Source of the DNA: Straminergon stramineum
Taxonomy: Eukaryota; Streptophyta; Bryopsida; Hypnales; Calliergonaceae
Direction: 5' to 3'
NCBI GenBank assembly: GCA_963920665.1
Contig: OY987269.1
Coordinates: 21,454,501-21,518,500 of the forward strand
DNA: 64,000 nucleotides
Shown: positions 22,746-35,950 of the stretch, one piece after another
Layout: the number at the start of each line of letters is the position of its first letter
Position numbering within the stretch: the stretch's first letter is position 1
Translations under genes and position numbers: made by a program
Notes under the pieces: model-generated
Databases searched by the model: none
Told to the model about the DNA's origin: nothing
What the model saw: only the letters and a program-made list of their open reading frames with translations

Positions 22746-25700
22746 ATGGCGGGACTTTCTTGTAAGCCGCTGGTGTTCTTTTGTGTTTTTTTGACTCTAT
22801 GTAATTGGAGTGTTTTGGCGGCACCAGTGATGAGCATCGACCTCGGATCGGAGTGGTTGAAAGTGGCGGTGGTGAATCTGAAGCCCGGGCAGCCTCCGAT
22901 TTCGATCGCGCCCAATGAGATGTCCAAGCGCAAGTCCCCGGCGCTCGTGGCATTCTCGAAAGGCGACCGGCTCGTGTCGGAAGAAGCCTCCGGGATTTTA
23001 GCTCGGTATCCAGAGCGCGTGTTTGCGAGCTTGCGGGATATGGTGGGGAAATCGTATGGGGCAGTCAAGGAGCTTGTGAAGTCTCAGCATTTGCCGTATG
23101 ATGTTGTTGAGGATGCCTCTGGGCGTGCACGAATTCGCGTTGGCGAAGACTCTGGGTAATGGTCTACGGAAAACCTTAATTTTTGTGAAATTCCCGACTT
23201 ACTAGAGTCTAGGGTTCACTTTCACGAACTCGCAGTCTGGAGGGACAGTCGACAATGTGTGAATTATGCATACTGTTTGTCGAATTCAGGGTATAGATCG
23301 CAGGTGCTTCGTGAAATTTATTTTGGGCCGTATTACAGAGGACCTCAACTAGGTTGATTAAGTTCTTAATAAAAATTAAGATTCATGAGATTTGCATAGT
23401 CCTCACATTGAGTTAATGTTAAATTAATGTTAGCATATAGCAAGGGGTGTTATCTTAATGTTAGTGTGATGTTAGTGTCATTGGCAATAACCTGCTAATC
23501 GCATTTGCAACAGTTAAGGGATTGGAAACCAGCGTTAACTTGAAATTAACTGAGCATTATTTTAAGATTGATCTAATGGCCTATCAGTGTACCCTTAATA
23601 ACTTTGTCAATCTAATTGAAGTGGTTCTTTTGAGATGCAATCTGTTCGGGACAACTATATCCTTCTCCCTGAAAGTTCAGATAAACCCTGAACATTCTTT
23701 TATAAATTATTTGTATTTAGGATATTCGTATTTTGTAGAGTTTCTCAAGAAAGATTAGAGTTTTTTGATTGAGATTTATCTTTTCTCATGTTTTGTAATT
23801 GTGCAATGCTTCTTGCAGGTCTGTGCTTTACAGCATTGAGGAGCTTCTAGCCATGCTTCTAAACTACGCGCGAGAGCTTGCGGAGTCTCATACAAAGGAA
23901 TCCATCAAAGATACTGTGATTACTGTTCCCCCATATTTTGGCCAAGCAGAGCGCAAGGGATTGCTCGATGCTGCGGACATTGCTGATCTGAATGTTCTAA
24001 CTCTGGTTAACGAACCCGCGGGCGCTTCCTTGCAGTATGGGATTGACAAGGATTTTTCTGTCGAAGATCGTTACGTGGTGTTTTATGATATGGGTGCCTC
24101 AAATACATACGCAGCGCTCGTTCACTTCACTGCATACACAACAAAAAGTCCAGCTGGTGGAAAGAACATAACTGCTCAGCAGTTCCATGTAAGGAATCCT
24201 ATCATGATTGATTTGTGGGTGTTCTATTAGCTTATGTGATAGCGGTATTATTGTCTCAGAGATTTCTTTCAAGATGTGCTTGCGGTTTACTTATGAGAGA
24301 CTTCTAAATGATTCGACTCAACTGGGATTGGCCGTACGATGCCATTGCCGTCTTTAGTAACGAAAATAGGTTGTGCTTTTGTGAAATCTGCTTCTTATGA
24401 CCATTCTCATCTTTGTTTTCGCGACCTTACTTTTTACCCAGGTCAAAGGAATCAGCTGGGATGCGACCCTTGGCGGACAGACCATGGAAACGCGGTTGGT
24501 AGATCATTTTGCTGCTGAATTCAAGCAGCAGGTTGGCATTGACGTTCTCAAACATCCCAAGGGTATGGCCAAGCTCAAGAAGCAGGTAAAACGAACGAAG
24601 GAGATTTTAAGCGCCAATTCTGAAGCATCAATAACTGTGGAATCTTTGGCTGACGAGCATGACTTTCGGTATGTTTGCTGGTTTGCACTCTCTGGACACT
24701 AAATGTATGATGTAGATTCCTTGTGAAACGTTGGACATGTCTGGCATCGTAGAGGGTCACTTGACGGTAGAGCTTATCAAGGTGGAAATCTATTTCCATT
24801 TAGCGGTGGCTCATCGTAGATTAGTTTGCCGGGCCTTTCATAATTATACATATTGCTGTTGGGAACGAATAGTTTCTATTCCTCAGTAGATTGTTTGCAG
24901 GATGTGAGACTCATGAACATGACCTCCCTCAGTTTGTTTGCCTGTTGTTATTCTATATACCCTTCCTTTCTTAGTGTTAAAATGTAGTGAGGTATTGCTG
25001 CTTCAGTACGAGAAATTGTTCGTACGGGAATACTTAGTGGTTTATTAAGTCAGCTTTACTAATTTAAGGGCAATACCTTTGCAGGAGCCATATTACAAGA
25101 ACGAAATTTGAGGATCTTTGCAAAGACTTGTGGGGGCGCTCGTTGATCCCACTTAGGCAAGTACTGACTGACAACGGCATATCACTACAGCAACTGCACT
25201 CTGTGGAGCTTCTTGGTGGTGCAACTCGAGTTCCAAAGCTGAAGGTACACGTTTATTGTGGAGTTTTTTGGAGGTGGTTTACATGGCTTTTTAACTAGCA
25301 TTCAATAATTCTGTCTTTTTTTTATTATAGTTTTTTGTTTTTATTATGTATGATGTGAGATTCTCAGGTGGAATTTTACATTAATGATCAACAGTTTCGA
25401 GGCAGATTTCTGTGGTTTGCTCGTATTGTGCTTATGAATCGATGGTGATCTGTCGCAGGAAGTTTTAACTGGATATGTTGAGGCGCAAGCACTTGCTAGG
25501 CATCTAGACTCTGATGAAGCAGTTGTATTAGGGGCATCCCTGAGAGCGGCAAACTTAAGTGACGGTATCAAACTCAATCGGAAACTTGGGATGGTGGATG
25601 GCGCTTCTTATGGCATAGATATCAAGCTGGATGGTGCCACTTTGGAGGCTAAGGATCACGGTCTGCTTGTACCACTCCACAGAAATCTTCCCGGCAAAGT

Positions 25701-28115
25701 AAGTACAATTCCCTTTTGTATTTAACATGGACAACTTAGGATTTATTGGTATGATTATGGTATATATTGCACATGGTATGCAACCTGGCTTCTATTGTGC
25801 CAGTTGAGTTACTTTGTTGTGTTGACGGAGAAGATGATTAGGTCTACGAGTTGACTGAACAGGAAAAGCGGAAGATAGTATAGTAAACTTCCAATTGCGC
25901 ATTAAGTTTTACATGGAAATGCAGATCGGAAGAACCCTGAAGGACCAACTTCAGGATTTCAAAGTTACTCTGTCTTATGACACAAGTGGGAAGCTGCCTC
26001 CTTTCATTTCTTCCCCTCTTATTGCTGCTTACAAAGTCCAGGGTATTGCCGAGGCTGTTGAGAAGTAAGCGGTTCATGGCCTCCTGCGTTCCTTTGATTA
26101 TGTGAAGTCATAGTCTTTGAAGATAATTCTTTCGCACACTGGTATTAGTTATGACTCTTGGCATAGAGAGGTGATCCTTTTCTCGATCAATATTTTGTCT
26201 TTTTATTTGGCAGGCTGTGTTTATTTTTTTGACAGAAAGAGGTCTGTAATGTTATTTGGGGTATTGACATGAGGATTTTTGAAATGCAGATACAAGAATC
26301 ACAATGTATCGGCTCCCTTCAAGACTGTACTTCATTTTTCGTTGGACCGGAGCGGAGTCGTTAATCTTGATCGTGCAGAGCAAGTTGTGGAAGTGTCAGA
26401 GTGGATCGATGTAGTGGATCCTCTCAGTAACATCACTGCCTTGCTTGCGAATCTGACTGCAAATGGCGATTTGAATGGCACGGATTTTAATCTAACTAAT
26501 ATACTGACTCATGATGGAAATCTGACGAACGGAAATGTCGCTGGAGCAAACAATGAGACCGCACCTGTGGCTCCTAAGCAGAAGCTAAGGAAGAGAATCC
26601 TCAGAGTTCCGTTGAAGGTACGTTTGTAACATGATCAACGAAGGTTGAATAATCGTCAAGTACTTCCTTATAGTGTTTTTAGAGTCATAGAGTGAAAAGT
26701 TTCTATTTTGTTTCATATTTTGTTTAATTTCTATTTTGTTTCTGCGCCCAGCTTTACGATTAAACATCTTTTCTTTTAGATTCCTTATCTGCCATGTTGT
26801 AATTACCACTAAATGAAATGGTTGGTCCTTCGAATTTTGGTGATTTCATTGATGTAAAATAAAATTGGAATCCATGCAGATAATAGAGGTGACCGAAGGT
26901 CCTGCCAAGCCATTATCAAGCAAAGGCCTCACGGAAGCCATCCAACGTTTAGAGAAATTAAATGCTGCGGACGCAAAGAAGCGAGCAACTGAGGCTGCTA
27001 AAAACAACTTGGAGTCGTACATTTATTCTGCGAAGGATCAGGTATGGACTTTCATCGCTTCTGGTTAGATAGACACATTACATCATTCTTTGGCCACACG
27101 TTAGTACTTTTATGTGGAACTTCATCAGACTAAAATTCCAATTTGGAGCTCTAAATCCCTTCCACCGACTGTCCTTCCATTTTGTATCTACATTATTGGT
27201 ATTGAGTATTGCAAGCTATGATTTTCTTAGTTCACTTTCCTTGTTGCAGTTGGAAACTTTGCTGGAGTCCGACAAGGAGTTATCTCAAGCAGACCGAGAT
27301 TCTTTTATGGAGAAGCTTGCTGAGGTCAGCGTCGTTGCAGATTCTTTTAACAATCTATTCCAAGGGTTTTCCCTAATGGCTTATACTGATGGATGGCTTA
27401 AACTGTTGAGGGTGGGGAGAAGTCATTTACTTCTGGTTCTGTTATGTAAACGGGTCTTGGTTAATCGATAGAGGGCAGAAACTTGGTAACTTATGTTGCA
27501 CTTTTTCCTTGTCATTAATGTGTTCAGGCTGAAGACTGGTTATATATGGATGGTGAGGACGCTGGAGCTTCTGAATTTCAAGATCGCCTGGAAGCACTGA
27601 AATCTACATGGAAGTCACTATTTGTCAGGTTTGTAATTCTCTTTGCACAATATCAGTTATTCACCGGTTGAATTATTTGTGTATTTACCGCTCTGGCTTT
27701 TTCAGCATCAGCGACTAGAGTATCTGTTGATATGCAGGAGAGCCTCCTGGTTGTCTGCCGTCCAAGAGAGCTCAGGAATTCCATGGGGGGTTCTTCTTAC
27801 GTCTACGTTTCGTAATGAAGTCTAGTAGTTTTGCGAAAGTTCGATTTCACCATTAGAAACTGAATCCGTGTTCCCTGTCAAGTCGTTATTTGCTTGCCAT
27901 TGTTGCTGCAATAGCTATATTGATGTCTTTGCCCAACTATATCACTGACATTAATGTTATGTTCTTTCTGTGGTGGCTGCAGAGAGGAACCAGCTAAGGA
28001 GTCATCTGAAAAGGATGAGCTGTTGACCAACCTAGCAGAGGAGGTCACAAAGGAAGCGGAGCAGGCTTCACGGCCCGAGACAGATATTCCCAGCACTAGT
28101 CACGATGAATTGTGA
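22746..28115 (+). CDS. HSP70-17: ER-lumenal HSP70-like chaperone of the HYOU1/GRP170 type (HSP70-17), shortened C-terminus, HDEL
   Basis: Eleven exons: 22746-23155, 23819-24188, 24442-24668, 25085-25244, 25459-25698, 25925-26064, 26290-26617, 26880-27041, 27250-27324, 27528-27628 and 27983-28115. All are GT-AG and in frame (781 residues). Residues 1-26 form a signal peptide. The nucleotide-binding domain begins IDLGSEWLKVAVV and includes VPPYFGQAER, FYDMGASNTYAAL and GGATRVPKL. A loop around 565-612 carries several NxS/T sites, followed by the helical lid (NNLESYIY, WLYMDGEDA). The last residues are HDEL, the ER-retrieval signal. The family acts as nucleotide-exchange factor for BiP and as a holdase. 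Oddity: the family is usually about 850-900 residues; here the helical segment after WKSLFV is missing and exon 11 goes straight to an acidic tail. No coding exon for it was found in the 354-bp last intron. Confidence 0.93.
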
Positions 28116-29513
28116 CTTGATGATTATAAGTAGGTTAGAGCACGGCATAGTAACGAATTTGAATGCAAGGAAGATCTGAGTACATGTCGCTTTGCATTAC
28201 TCGAGATTAGTTTGAATGAAGGCAGTTAAGTGACACATTGGAGCAAAGTAGGAATTTCCACGAGCGGATGGCTTCCCGACTCATACATTTCATTCTTGGG
28301 TCCAAATTGTTCTGGACAACTAAAATCTAGCATTACTTGATATTCAAACCTGCGGCTGCAAGCTGATTGTACAGAGCTCGCTTGCAACACATTGGCACGC
28401 CTTGCGCTCTCATATCTCTTAATACACTGTTCTAGAACAAAACTTTAAAAAAAGAGAAGATTTGAGCAGACTGGAGCCTCTTTGGTATACTAACTTGTGA
28501 AGAGTCGTTTATTTAATATCGGTTGCGGGATTTCTAAATAATGTACACTTTAAATCCTTTGGTCGGAGCAAGAATATGGACCGAATCTTTAGCAGATGTG
28601 GGATTGTTGAGGATAGAGGAGCCAAAGTGAAGAAGAATTGCACTGAATTGGAGTGTGGGTGTGCAAAAAATTAGGATGGTCCACTGTTGGTATTGCAAGA
28701 ATTTAGAGTTTCTTGACAATGTATTCATCATTGTTGATATCAATGTATGAAAAATGTGCACATACATGATTGCAACACCAACAACCATATATAAGATTCA
28801 CTCTCAAAAACTCTCTTCTATAGTTGGGTGACAAGTTATATTTGTGCATTATTTTGAAGTTTTTCAGGATATAGTCAAGATTACAATTAAGAGTTATTTT
28901 TTCCAACTAATGAAAACTATAAATTAATACTTTGATTACTTGATAATCTTTTGTTCACCTCCAATTCTATCAAGTATTTAAGGTAAATGCACCTAATCCT
29001 GCCTTTTCTGAAAATTACCCTATGTATTCTTGAGTACACCTACTATAAAAATTCATACTTTATTTATATGGTGTTATAAAAAATGCTGAAAAAAAATTCA
29101 AGCATTATCTACGGACTTCCAACAAGATTTGACAATATTTGAAAAAAATAGACAATTTAATAATAATAGCAATACTCAATTGATCGTTAGGATATTTACT
29201 TTAGACTGAGTGCGTTTAGTGATTGAACAGAGAAGGTGACATTAGAGAAAGTAAAATTAGAAATGATGTTATTAGTGCAGGTGACTGGTGACATCAAAGA
29301 GAAGGTGATATTACAGAGAAGGCGATATTATAGAGAAGGTGAGGATATCCAACATGGCCCCTCATCACTCATCAGTGTGTGTCACCACCCCCATGTCTCT
29401 CTGCTCGCGCATCACGAGACAAACTCTGCTGTAATTTTGGTTGCAAGCTTCAGTTTCCGGGACAACATTTGTAGCAAGTGTTGCAGTTGCTCAGAGCAGC
29501 TTCGTCGTCCAAC
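28116..29513. other. Intergenic region between HSP70-17 and TXNDC9
   Basis: The left part is the HSP70-17 3' UTR and flank. The middle is AT-rich with no supported gene. At about 29226-29340, just upstream of the next gene, degenerate 18-20-bp repeats of the form GAGAAGGTGATATTA occur; they may be part of the promoter or merely a decayed minisatellite. Confidence 0.5.
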
Positions 29514-32466
29514 ATGGACGGGAAGAAGTTCCGGACCCAGATGGGGGACTTGGCCATGGGGACGGCCCTCAATGCGGCCGCACGCGATTACCAAAAGGTG
29601 AGTCTTGCTCTCACTGATCTTGCTTTCTGATGCTGCTCAATGTGCCGTAATGTGAAGATCAAGTAGTTTTGCATCGACTGTCCTTTGCTCCGCACCTCTG
29701 TGGCGATGGCATTGTGCAGGAGGTTTCTGTTCGTGGTTTGAGTGTGCTCATGGCTTCTGTCTAGGGTTTTGACGAATTAGGGTTTCGTGAAATGTGCATT
29801 CGGTGAGGATGTTTCGTTGTCATGCGTCGAAATGTGAAAATCGAGGTAGTTTTGCATCGACTGTCCTTTGCTGCGCATCTCTATGGCAGTGGCGTTGTGC
29901 AGGAGGTATCTGTTCGTGGTTTCCATAAGCTCATGTTTAGCTCTAGGGTTTGGGGGATTTAGGGTTCTAGACCATCATAATACCTGCCTGACTCTTGCAA
30001 CCGCTAGTGCTTTACTAATTGCCAATTTTACAGGCAACACCATTGATTTTGAGGTGCATATTATTACGTACTTTGGGGGCATCTAAGCTGTGACATTAAA
30101 GAGGGCTGGATGTGGCATCTATTTCCTGAAGGACGGCTCAACATTTCTTTTCTGATTGCAGGAGATGTTGACACAATATAAGGCCCAAGGGAGTCAACCA
30201 AAGCATGAGGAAGTAGACCTTGATGACCTCATGGATGTAAGCCCTCTTCGTTTTCCCGACGCTACTGACATAGGAAAATTCTCTCTCGTTTTATTGTAAT
30301 GATGGTTTGATATGCTTCGTTTCAGGCCACTTCTAAGGGTACATGCTTTTTGTGTGAGCAGGACCCTGAACTGGAAAAGCTGCATGCCGAGCGACTCAAC
30401 GCCATGAAGGTTCGGCCTTTTTCCTTGCTACTGAAACCTGTTTCTACGGGTTCAGATTTGTGAACGCAAATTCACGGTTCCATGATTTGTATGTGCTTGT
30501 TGTTGTGTAAACGGTTCTTTTAACATTGAGTATAGGTGGTTCTGGAGCTTGTGTTGCGCAGAGAGAAGCAGAGAAGAGGCAAAAGTTGCAACAGCAGGGG
30601 TATGGAGAATACAGACTGGTAAGGCTCTCTCTTCACTGATTTCTGCGATCTGATCAGTTTGTGAAATCCGTCCAATGAAGCACAACAGTATGATTTGATG
30701 GAGATGATGGAGTCTTGAGATTGAGTACGCTGCTGCTGGTGTTTTACTCAGGTAACTGAAGGGGATTTTTTGAGCGAAGTAACCAAAAGCCCTAGGGTAG
30801 TCTGCCACTTTTTCCATCGAGAATTCATTCGCTGCAAGTAAGTTTCAGAGTTACCATCCTATGGTTACGTTTAGGCACTAACTTTCTTTTGGAAAGTCCA
30901 CTTTGGAAGCTGATTGTCGATTGTAGTAACTTTTAGATCATATTTTCATCGGTAAGAAATGTAGGGTATGGTCTCTTCTTTCTGTTGGTACTCTTTGTTA
31001 CCTTCCTTGAAGCTGCCTAAATGATATATTCCAAGTACTATAAGATCTGGATGCTGCCACTTTTGGCCATGTGGGTTTTAATTGTTGACCCTTATTCAGT
31101 CATAATGCTGTTCATCTGAGGCATCTGAGACGGTTTTCATTGTACCGTAACATTCAAGGGATGTATGTTGGTTACGCAGGATTATGGACAAGCATCTGAA
31201 ACTTTTGACTCCAAAGTATTTTGACACCAAGTTCATTTGCATTGATGCTGAGGTAAGATCTTCACTTGAGTATCCCTGACAACCATGCAAGCATTTTTAT
31301 CACTTCACATGTTTTTTGTTATACTTATTCTGGTATTCAGAGAGACCAGATTATATACCACTTTGCTCCCGAAGGCATCTGGTTTGCTTGCGTCGCTGAA
31401 TATGCTAATGTTGACAATTTATTTGTAGATTTTTATGATACAATTGGTAATAGTCTGACAACTCTTGGCTATATTTCTCTATTTTGTAGAATTGTCCATT
31501 CTTCATCACCAAGTTGGCTATAAAGGTTCTGCCTTGTGTAATTTTATTTAGGTATCTTCATCTTCCTTGTCTGCTATCAATTTACCACCTCGTATTAATG
31601 TTTAGTTACAGAAAACATATTAGGTTGTTTTTACTTTCTGAATTGTCCTAATTCTTGACTGGACGCATTGGGAGCGTGCCTGTTGTAAATATGGACATAC
31701 ATTGAGGCTCTTGAAGCCATGGGATACTTTAGATGGGCACATCACAAGTCTGTGTGTCCATAAAGACCTCTCATATAAACATGCTCTTGCACTTTTTGAA
31801 GATTGAACTTCGCATGCCTCAATAGCACTAGGGTCTACCAGGTTTTTTTTATCGCTATAGAGATAGTTCAGTTATGCACTGGTACTTGGACGCTTTTCTG
31901 TCGAAACAGTTGCTTCCTTCCGAACGCTGAAACTGCTATCATTTATATTGCTTAACTTGACAGGGATGGAGTAGCCGTTGACAGAATAATAGGATTTCAA
32001 GAGCTTGGAGGTGTTGATGACTTCACCACCAAAGCTTTGGAATCCCGTCTTCTCAAAGCAGGTATGCAAAACGTCATTTTTCTAGAGGAATATCATACAG
32101 GAATATTTTATTTGACCATGTATTACACCTCAGTTCCCAAGCCAAGAATATATAGTCCGCTTTGTGCTAATAGTTGATTATAGAAACTTCCAAAACTTTT
32201 TTTTGTTCAAATATGTAGGGCTTGATTTCTTCTCTATGTTGATTCCTTTTTTTTTTAATCTTGAAGCTTCCTAAATGATTTATTTCAACACCTATATGGA
32301 AGCAGCCACTTTGGGCCATTTGGGCACTTAGGTGTTAATATAGTGTTTCAAAATTGACCTGCCTACAGGATTGCTGATTCCCAAGAAAGTCGTGGATGAA
32401 GATGGTGAGGAGAAAGTAGCAAGGACAGTACGCTCGACCGTGTATGGCGATTCAGACTCAGAGTGA
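29514..32466 (+). CDS. TXNDC9: Thioredoxin domain-containing protein 9 homolog (PLP3/phosducin-like)
   Basis: Nine exons: 29514-29597, 30162-30236, 30362-30409, 30562-30618, 30752-30837, 31180-31252, 31490-31551, 31964-32061 and 32369-32466. All are GT-AG and in frame, giving 226 residues, the usual size for TXNDC9. The N-terminus is helical and charged (EEVDLDDLMDDPELE). The thioredoxin-like fold follows: DFLSEVTKSPRVVCHFFH, then REFIRCKIMD with a single Cys116 in place of a CxxC active site, FDTKFICIDAE, and VLPCVILF with the conserved cis-Pro156. FQELGG..DFTT closes the domain. Such proteins are cytosolic regulators of the CCT/TRiC chaperonin in tubulin and actin folding and lack redox activity. 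The acidic end SDSE is typical. Intron 1 carries a 181-bp tandem duplication. Confidence 0.95.
29649..29970 (+). repeat. 181-bp tandem duplication in TXNDC9 intron 1
   Basis: Starting at about 29649 and again at about 29831, the same sequence occurs twice: AATGTGAA, then TAGTTTTGCATCGACTGTCC, GTGCAGGAGGT, TCTGTTCGTGGTTT and a CTAGGGTTT box. The second copy has scattered substitutions. Because it lies in the first intron, where plant genes often keep expression-enhancing signals, the duplication could affect expression; that is inference. Confidence 0.85.
30957..32360 (+). repeat. Dispersed repeat pair in TXNDC9 introns 5 and 8
   Basis: About 30957-31090 (intron 5) and about 32213-32360 (intron 8) are diverged copies in the same orientation. 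Shared pieces include GTAGGG at the start, CTTGAAGCT, CCTAAATGAT, GCCACTTT(T/G)GGCCAT and TTGACC at the end. The feature span covers both copies and the unrelated DNA between them. It is probably a small transposon or an intragenic duplication. Confidence 0.65.
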
Positions 32467-33818
32467 GTAAAGTGATCAAGTGTGCGTCACAACTTACTAA
32501 GGGCAGCATTGCCGGCCTGCACGGTGACGTAGTGAAACCGTTATACCGTCTAGATTCCCTTGATGACTGATTTTCAAGCCAACTTTAAGATTGTCAGTAC
32601 AAGCGAGACTCTGCCTCCGCATACACAGGTCTATAGAGGCTGTTTTTTTAAGCCAAGTAGTTTACATCGTCCTGAAGACAGTCCGCTATCTTGTCAAGTA
32701 GATTATGTTAATTCTAGTCTACACCATATCCACATAGCAATCTAGCTTAGTTTAAGGGATTTATGGTACAGTTAAGCTTTGTAATTCCACTGTAGACACT
32801 CCATGAGGTGAGGTTTAAATTTGCGGTTCTAGTGAAATGTGTGCGGTTGTACAATACAACAGTGTTCTTCATTTTTTAGGGGTTCACTTGCTTTTCTACT
32901 TACTCCGTCTTCAAACTTTTTCTGTTGTGCTGACTACCCTTACCTAGGGCAGCTACTTTTTAATTCACGTTATCCCAGGTATGTTTTATGATAGAATCTG
33001 GTTCATTCAGTTCATTCAATTTCAAAAGTGAGCCTTGTGTTTACATTGATGTGGTATTCATGTTTTCGCAATGTACAATCATCGGTACTTACGTGTTTTT
33101 ATAAATTTTTGTTGCGGGCCACAGTTCTGGGCTTCTCACTGCCTAGAATATCTAGTGGCCGGTATGGAGTTTACACTCTCTGCATAAGTGTACTAAAAAC
33201 CAGGTGATACATATCGTTTACCAAAAACCATTTGTTCCTGATCTTTTCTTGAAAGTTGAAAGTTGAGAGACCTAGTGAACGAAATCTGGTTTTAACTCTG
33301 CGTGTTGCTTGGGGAGCTGTTTACCAGAAGAACGAATATGTTCTCAAACATTGAAGTGCTGCCATTTTCAAATGATTAAGGTAGACAAGCGTATTACCCC
33401 CCTGATTTGCAATCTGACTATGTTGGGGCCAATTCCAAGGAGGGAAAATATTTTAGATAGGTGTGTGCTTGTTTTATGAGTCAAACCCAAGTGGAATTAT
33501 AATTTTCTGATCAAAATTGTAATGTCTGAATTTCTGAAGTGGTCTACCCAGAAATGACAAAACCACCTATAGAGTAGAGTCATAAATGTCTTAGAAACAA
33601 CCTAAAACTGGCATTTCATGTATCTATTAGCATTTGGAATGTGACCAATAAAGGATTGACACGATACCCTTAATGGCATTAATTCTTTGATTTTGTCAAA
33701 ATTTAGAATAGATTTGACTAATTTATAGATAGATTTAGATGCTTAAACAAATAGAATTGGGGCCAAATATAGGGTGACGGAATTAGAATGCAACCGGAAT
33801 TGGGTTGGTCCACCTTAA

Positions 33819-34744
33819 CCCTGAAAGGACCAACCGGCATTTTTTGGCAACATTGCAGTTTTGGGCAACTGACTACAAATGGATTTTTTTTTTTCTTTGA
33901 TATTTTCACACATATACTCAAGGAGTAGCTTTTAGGCACAACAATTTTTAAAACTTTTGATTACATGGTTAAAAAGTTATTGCATGATAAGTAATTTTCA
34001 TTATTCAATAGCCAATCTGGGTAGCTCAAAAAAATTCTTGAAAAATCACTTTTTACAAAAAGAAAAATTTATAATTAGTTTTCGAGATTTATAGATATAT
34101 AGAAAGCTTTGAATCATTCCATTTTGATTAATGTGATGAAAGTTGTGAGGAGTTTTAGTTTGTAGGTAGTTATGGAATCTCTACTCTAAGATAAATTTTG
34201 AAGTCATTTATTTAACTCAATTTTCATTAATTTTTGAAATAAATAAAATCATATTTATTACAACATTACTACCATTGGGATTGGCATTTTAATTTCATAA
34301 CAAAATTCTTAACAATTTAGTATTTTGTAATCATTCTCTATTTCTTTCTACTTACTATTTTTTTCCTATATGTTGTACAATTTCAAATGATCTTAAATTT
34401 TTCAAGCATATAGCCAATTTGCCTTTAAGAATGAATTCAATAAAGTACCACCATTTTGGACATTTTACATACAAATGTGACCTTGTGAGGTGCAACTGCC
34501 TTGTTTTTTGTATGGCCCTAAAAAGCATTTTTGTCAATTCTAATGCTAATGTCTTGCAATCCACATGATGGGAAATTCTAGAACTTTTTCCATATCTTTG
34601 GAAACCAACTTTCTACAAGATCCTATGGTTACATGTGTCCTAAAATGGTTTTTTCTTTTCCAAAATTTGGTATTTGTACTAGAAATGGTACTTCTGGAGT
34701 TCTGGAATGTTTTTGGTGAAAACATAGTCAAGGAGCTTTAGGAA
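33819..34744. mobile_element. 926-bp TTAA-flanked element
   Basis: It begins CCCTGAAAGGACC after TTAA (33815-33818) and ends AGCTTTAGGAA before TTAA (34745-34748). The internal sequence is homologous in the same orientation to the element at 36581-37510: both contain TTTTTTGGCAACAT near the left end, AGCTTTGAATCATTCCATTT, TTCCTATATGT and CAAGATCCTATGGTTACATG. There is no open transposase frame. Confidence 0.75.
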
Positions 34745-35950
34745 TTAAGTTAAGAAAATGCAACTTTGCTAGGTTTTGTTTGTCCTCCATCAAATTTTAG
34801 AAATTGAAAGAATTACTGCAATTGCAAGTTCTACGAGTTAAAATCCAAATTACACTATACCATGTGTTTGCATTTGTATTTACTTCTTCTTAAATGTATT
34901 CTCAATTTAAATTGCAAAATTATGTTTCTCATTCTACCCTTCATTTATGGTAAAAAAATTCAAATTATTCTCATATATACTATAATTGATGTAGTTTTCT
35001 TTTTACCATTTACTTTAAAAAATCACAATAATTTTTATTTTTGTAACAAAAATCATGAAAAAAAAATATATAAAATAAATTTCTTTCACAAGTTAAATAT
35101 TCCAAAATTTTATATCTATACTTTAAGTTAGGCTATTTTGTTTTGTTTGTTATGCCTTTCCAGCGTAAATTCATCACAATAACTCAATGACTTTTTTAGG
35201 CTTTTATAGTGTGGTGATGTTAAAAAATATTGTGACTGCTTTAGGTGAGTAAGCTGACCATTATGGATACACTTTATGTTGGTTTGGGGATAGTCTAGAG
35301 ACTCTTTTGAGCCAATTAGATAGCACACTTCAAAAATACATATCAAATTCATACTTTGTCAAAAAAATAAAATTTCAATTGCTCTCCCCATTTCTCACAT
35401 TTGCCTTCACATCCATTTTTTAATTTAAAAAAATAAAATTCATCAATACCAAAAGGGCAAACCAATCATTCTACTTGAGTGATCAATTAGAGTCCAAGCT
35501 CAAAATTTAATTTAATTTAGGGTCCTTCATTTTTTTTCCTTTGAAGGGCTAGATAGACTATTAGTAATTGGAGTAAGTATCCAATTATCTACTATTCATG
35601 TGTCAGGAAACACGGCCATTCAACATCCAATAGAGGGAATTTTTGAAGTTGGAAACTTGGAATCATAGTAGTAGGCTCTAAAAGCATCCTCCAATCTTCA
35701 AGAAGTTTTTAAAGTTTTACCGGCTATTTTCCTTCAATTCCTATATTGAACTAGTTTTTCAAGTACGGAGTCCAGTTATTTTCTCTTTTTTTACTCAAAA
35801 TAGAAATTTTATAGAAGTTTTCACCAGTTTTTTGCTAATGTTTTCAAATTGCAAATGGGTTTTTTCCCATTTCCATTGGCTAACTTTGAACTAGCTGCCG
35901 ATTCTTCCCAAACATAAACATTCTCCTTTTTATATGTTTATTTTTGGCCA

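Noticed and set aside
22505..23068. 187-codon minus-strand frame overlapping HSP70-17 exon 1
   Set aside because: It is antisense to a well-supported coding exon; its openness follows from codon use of the real gene.
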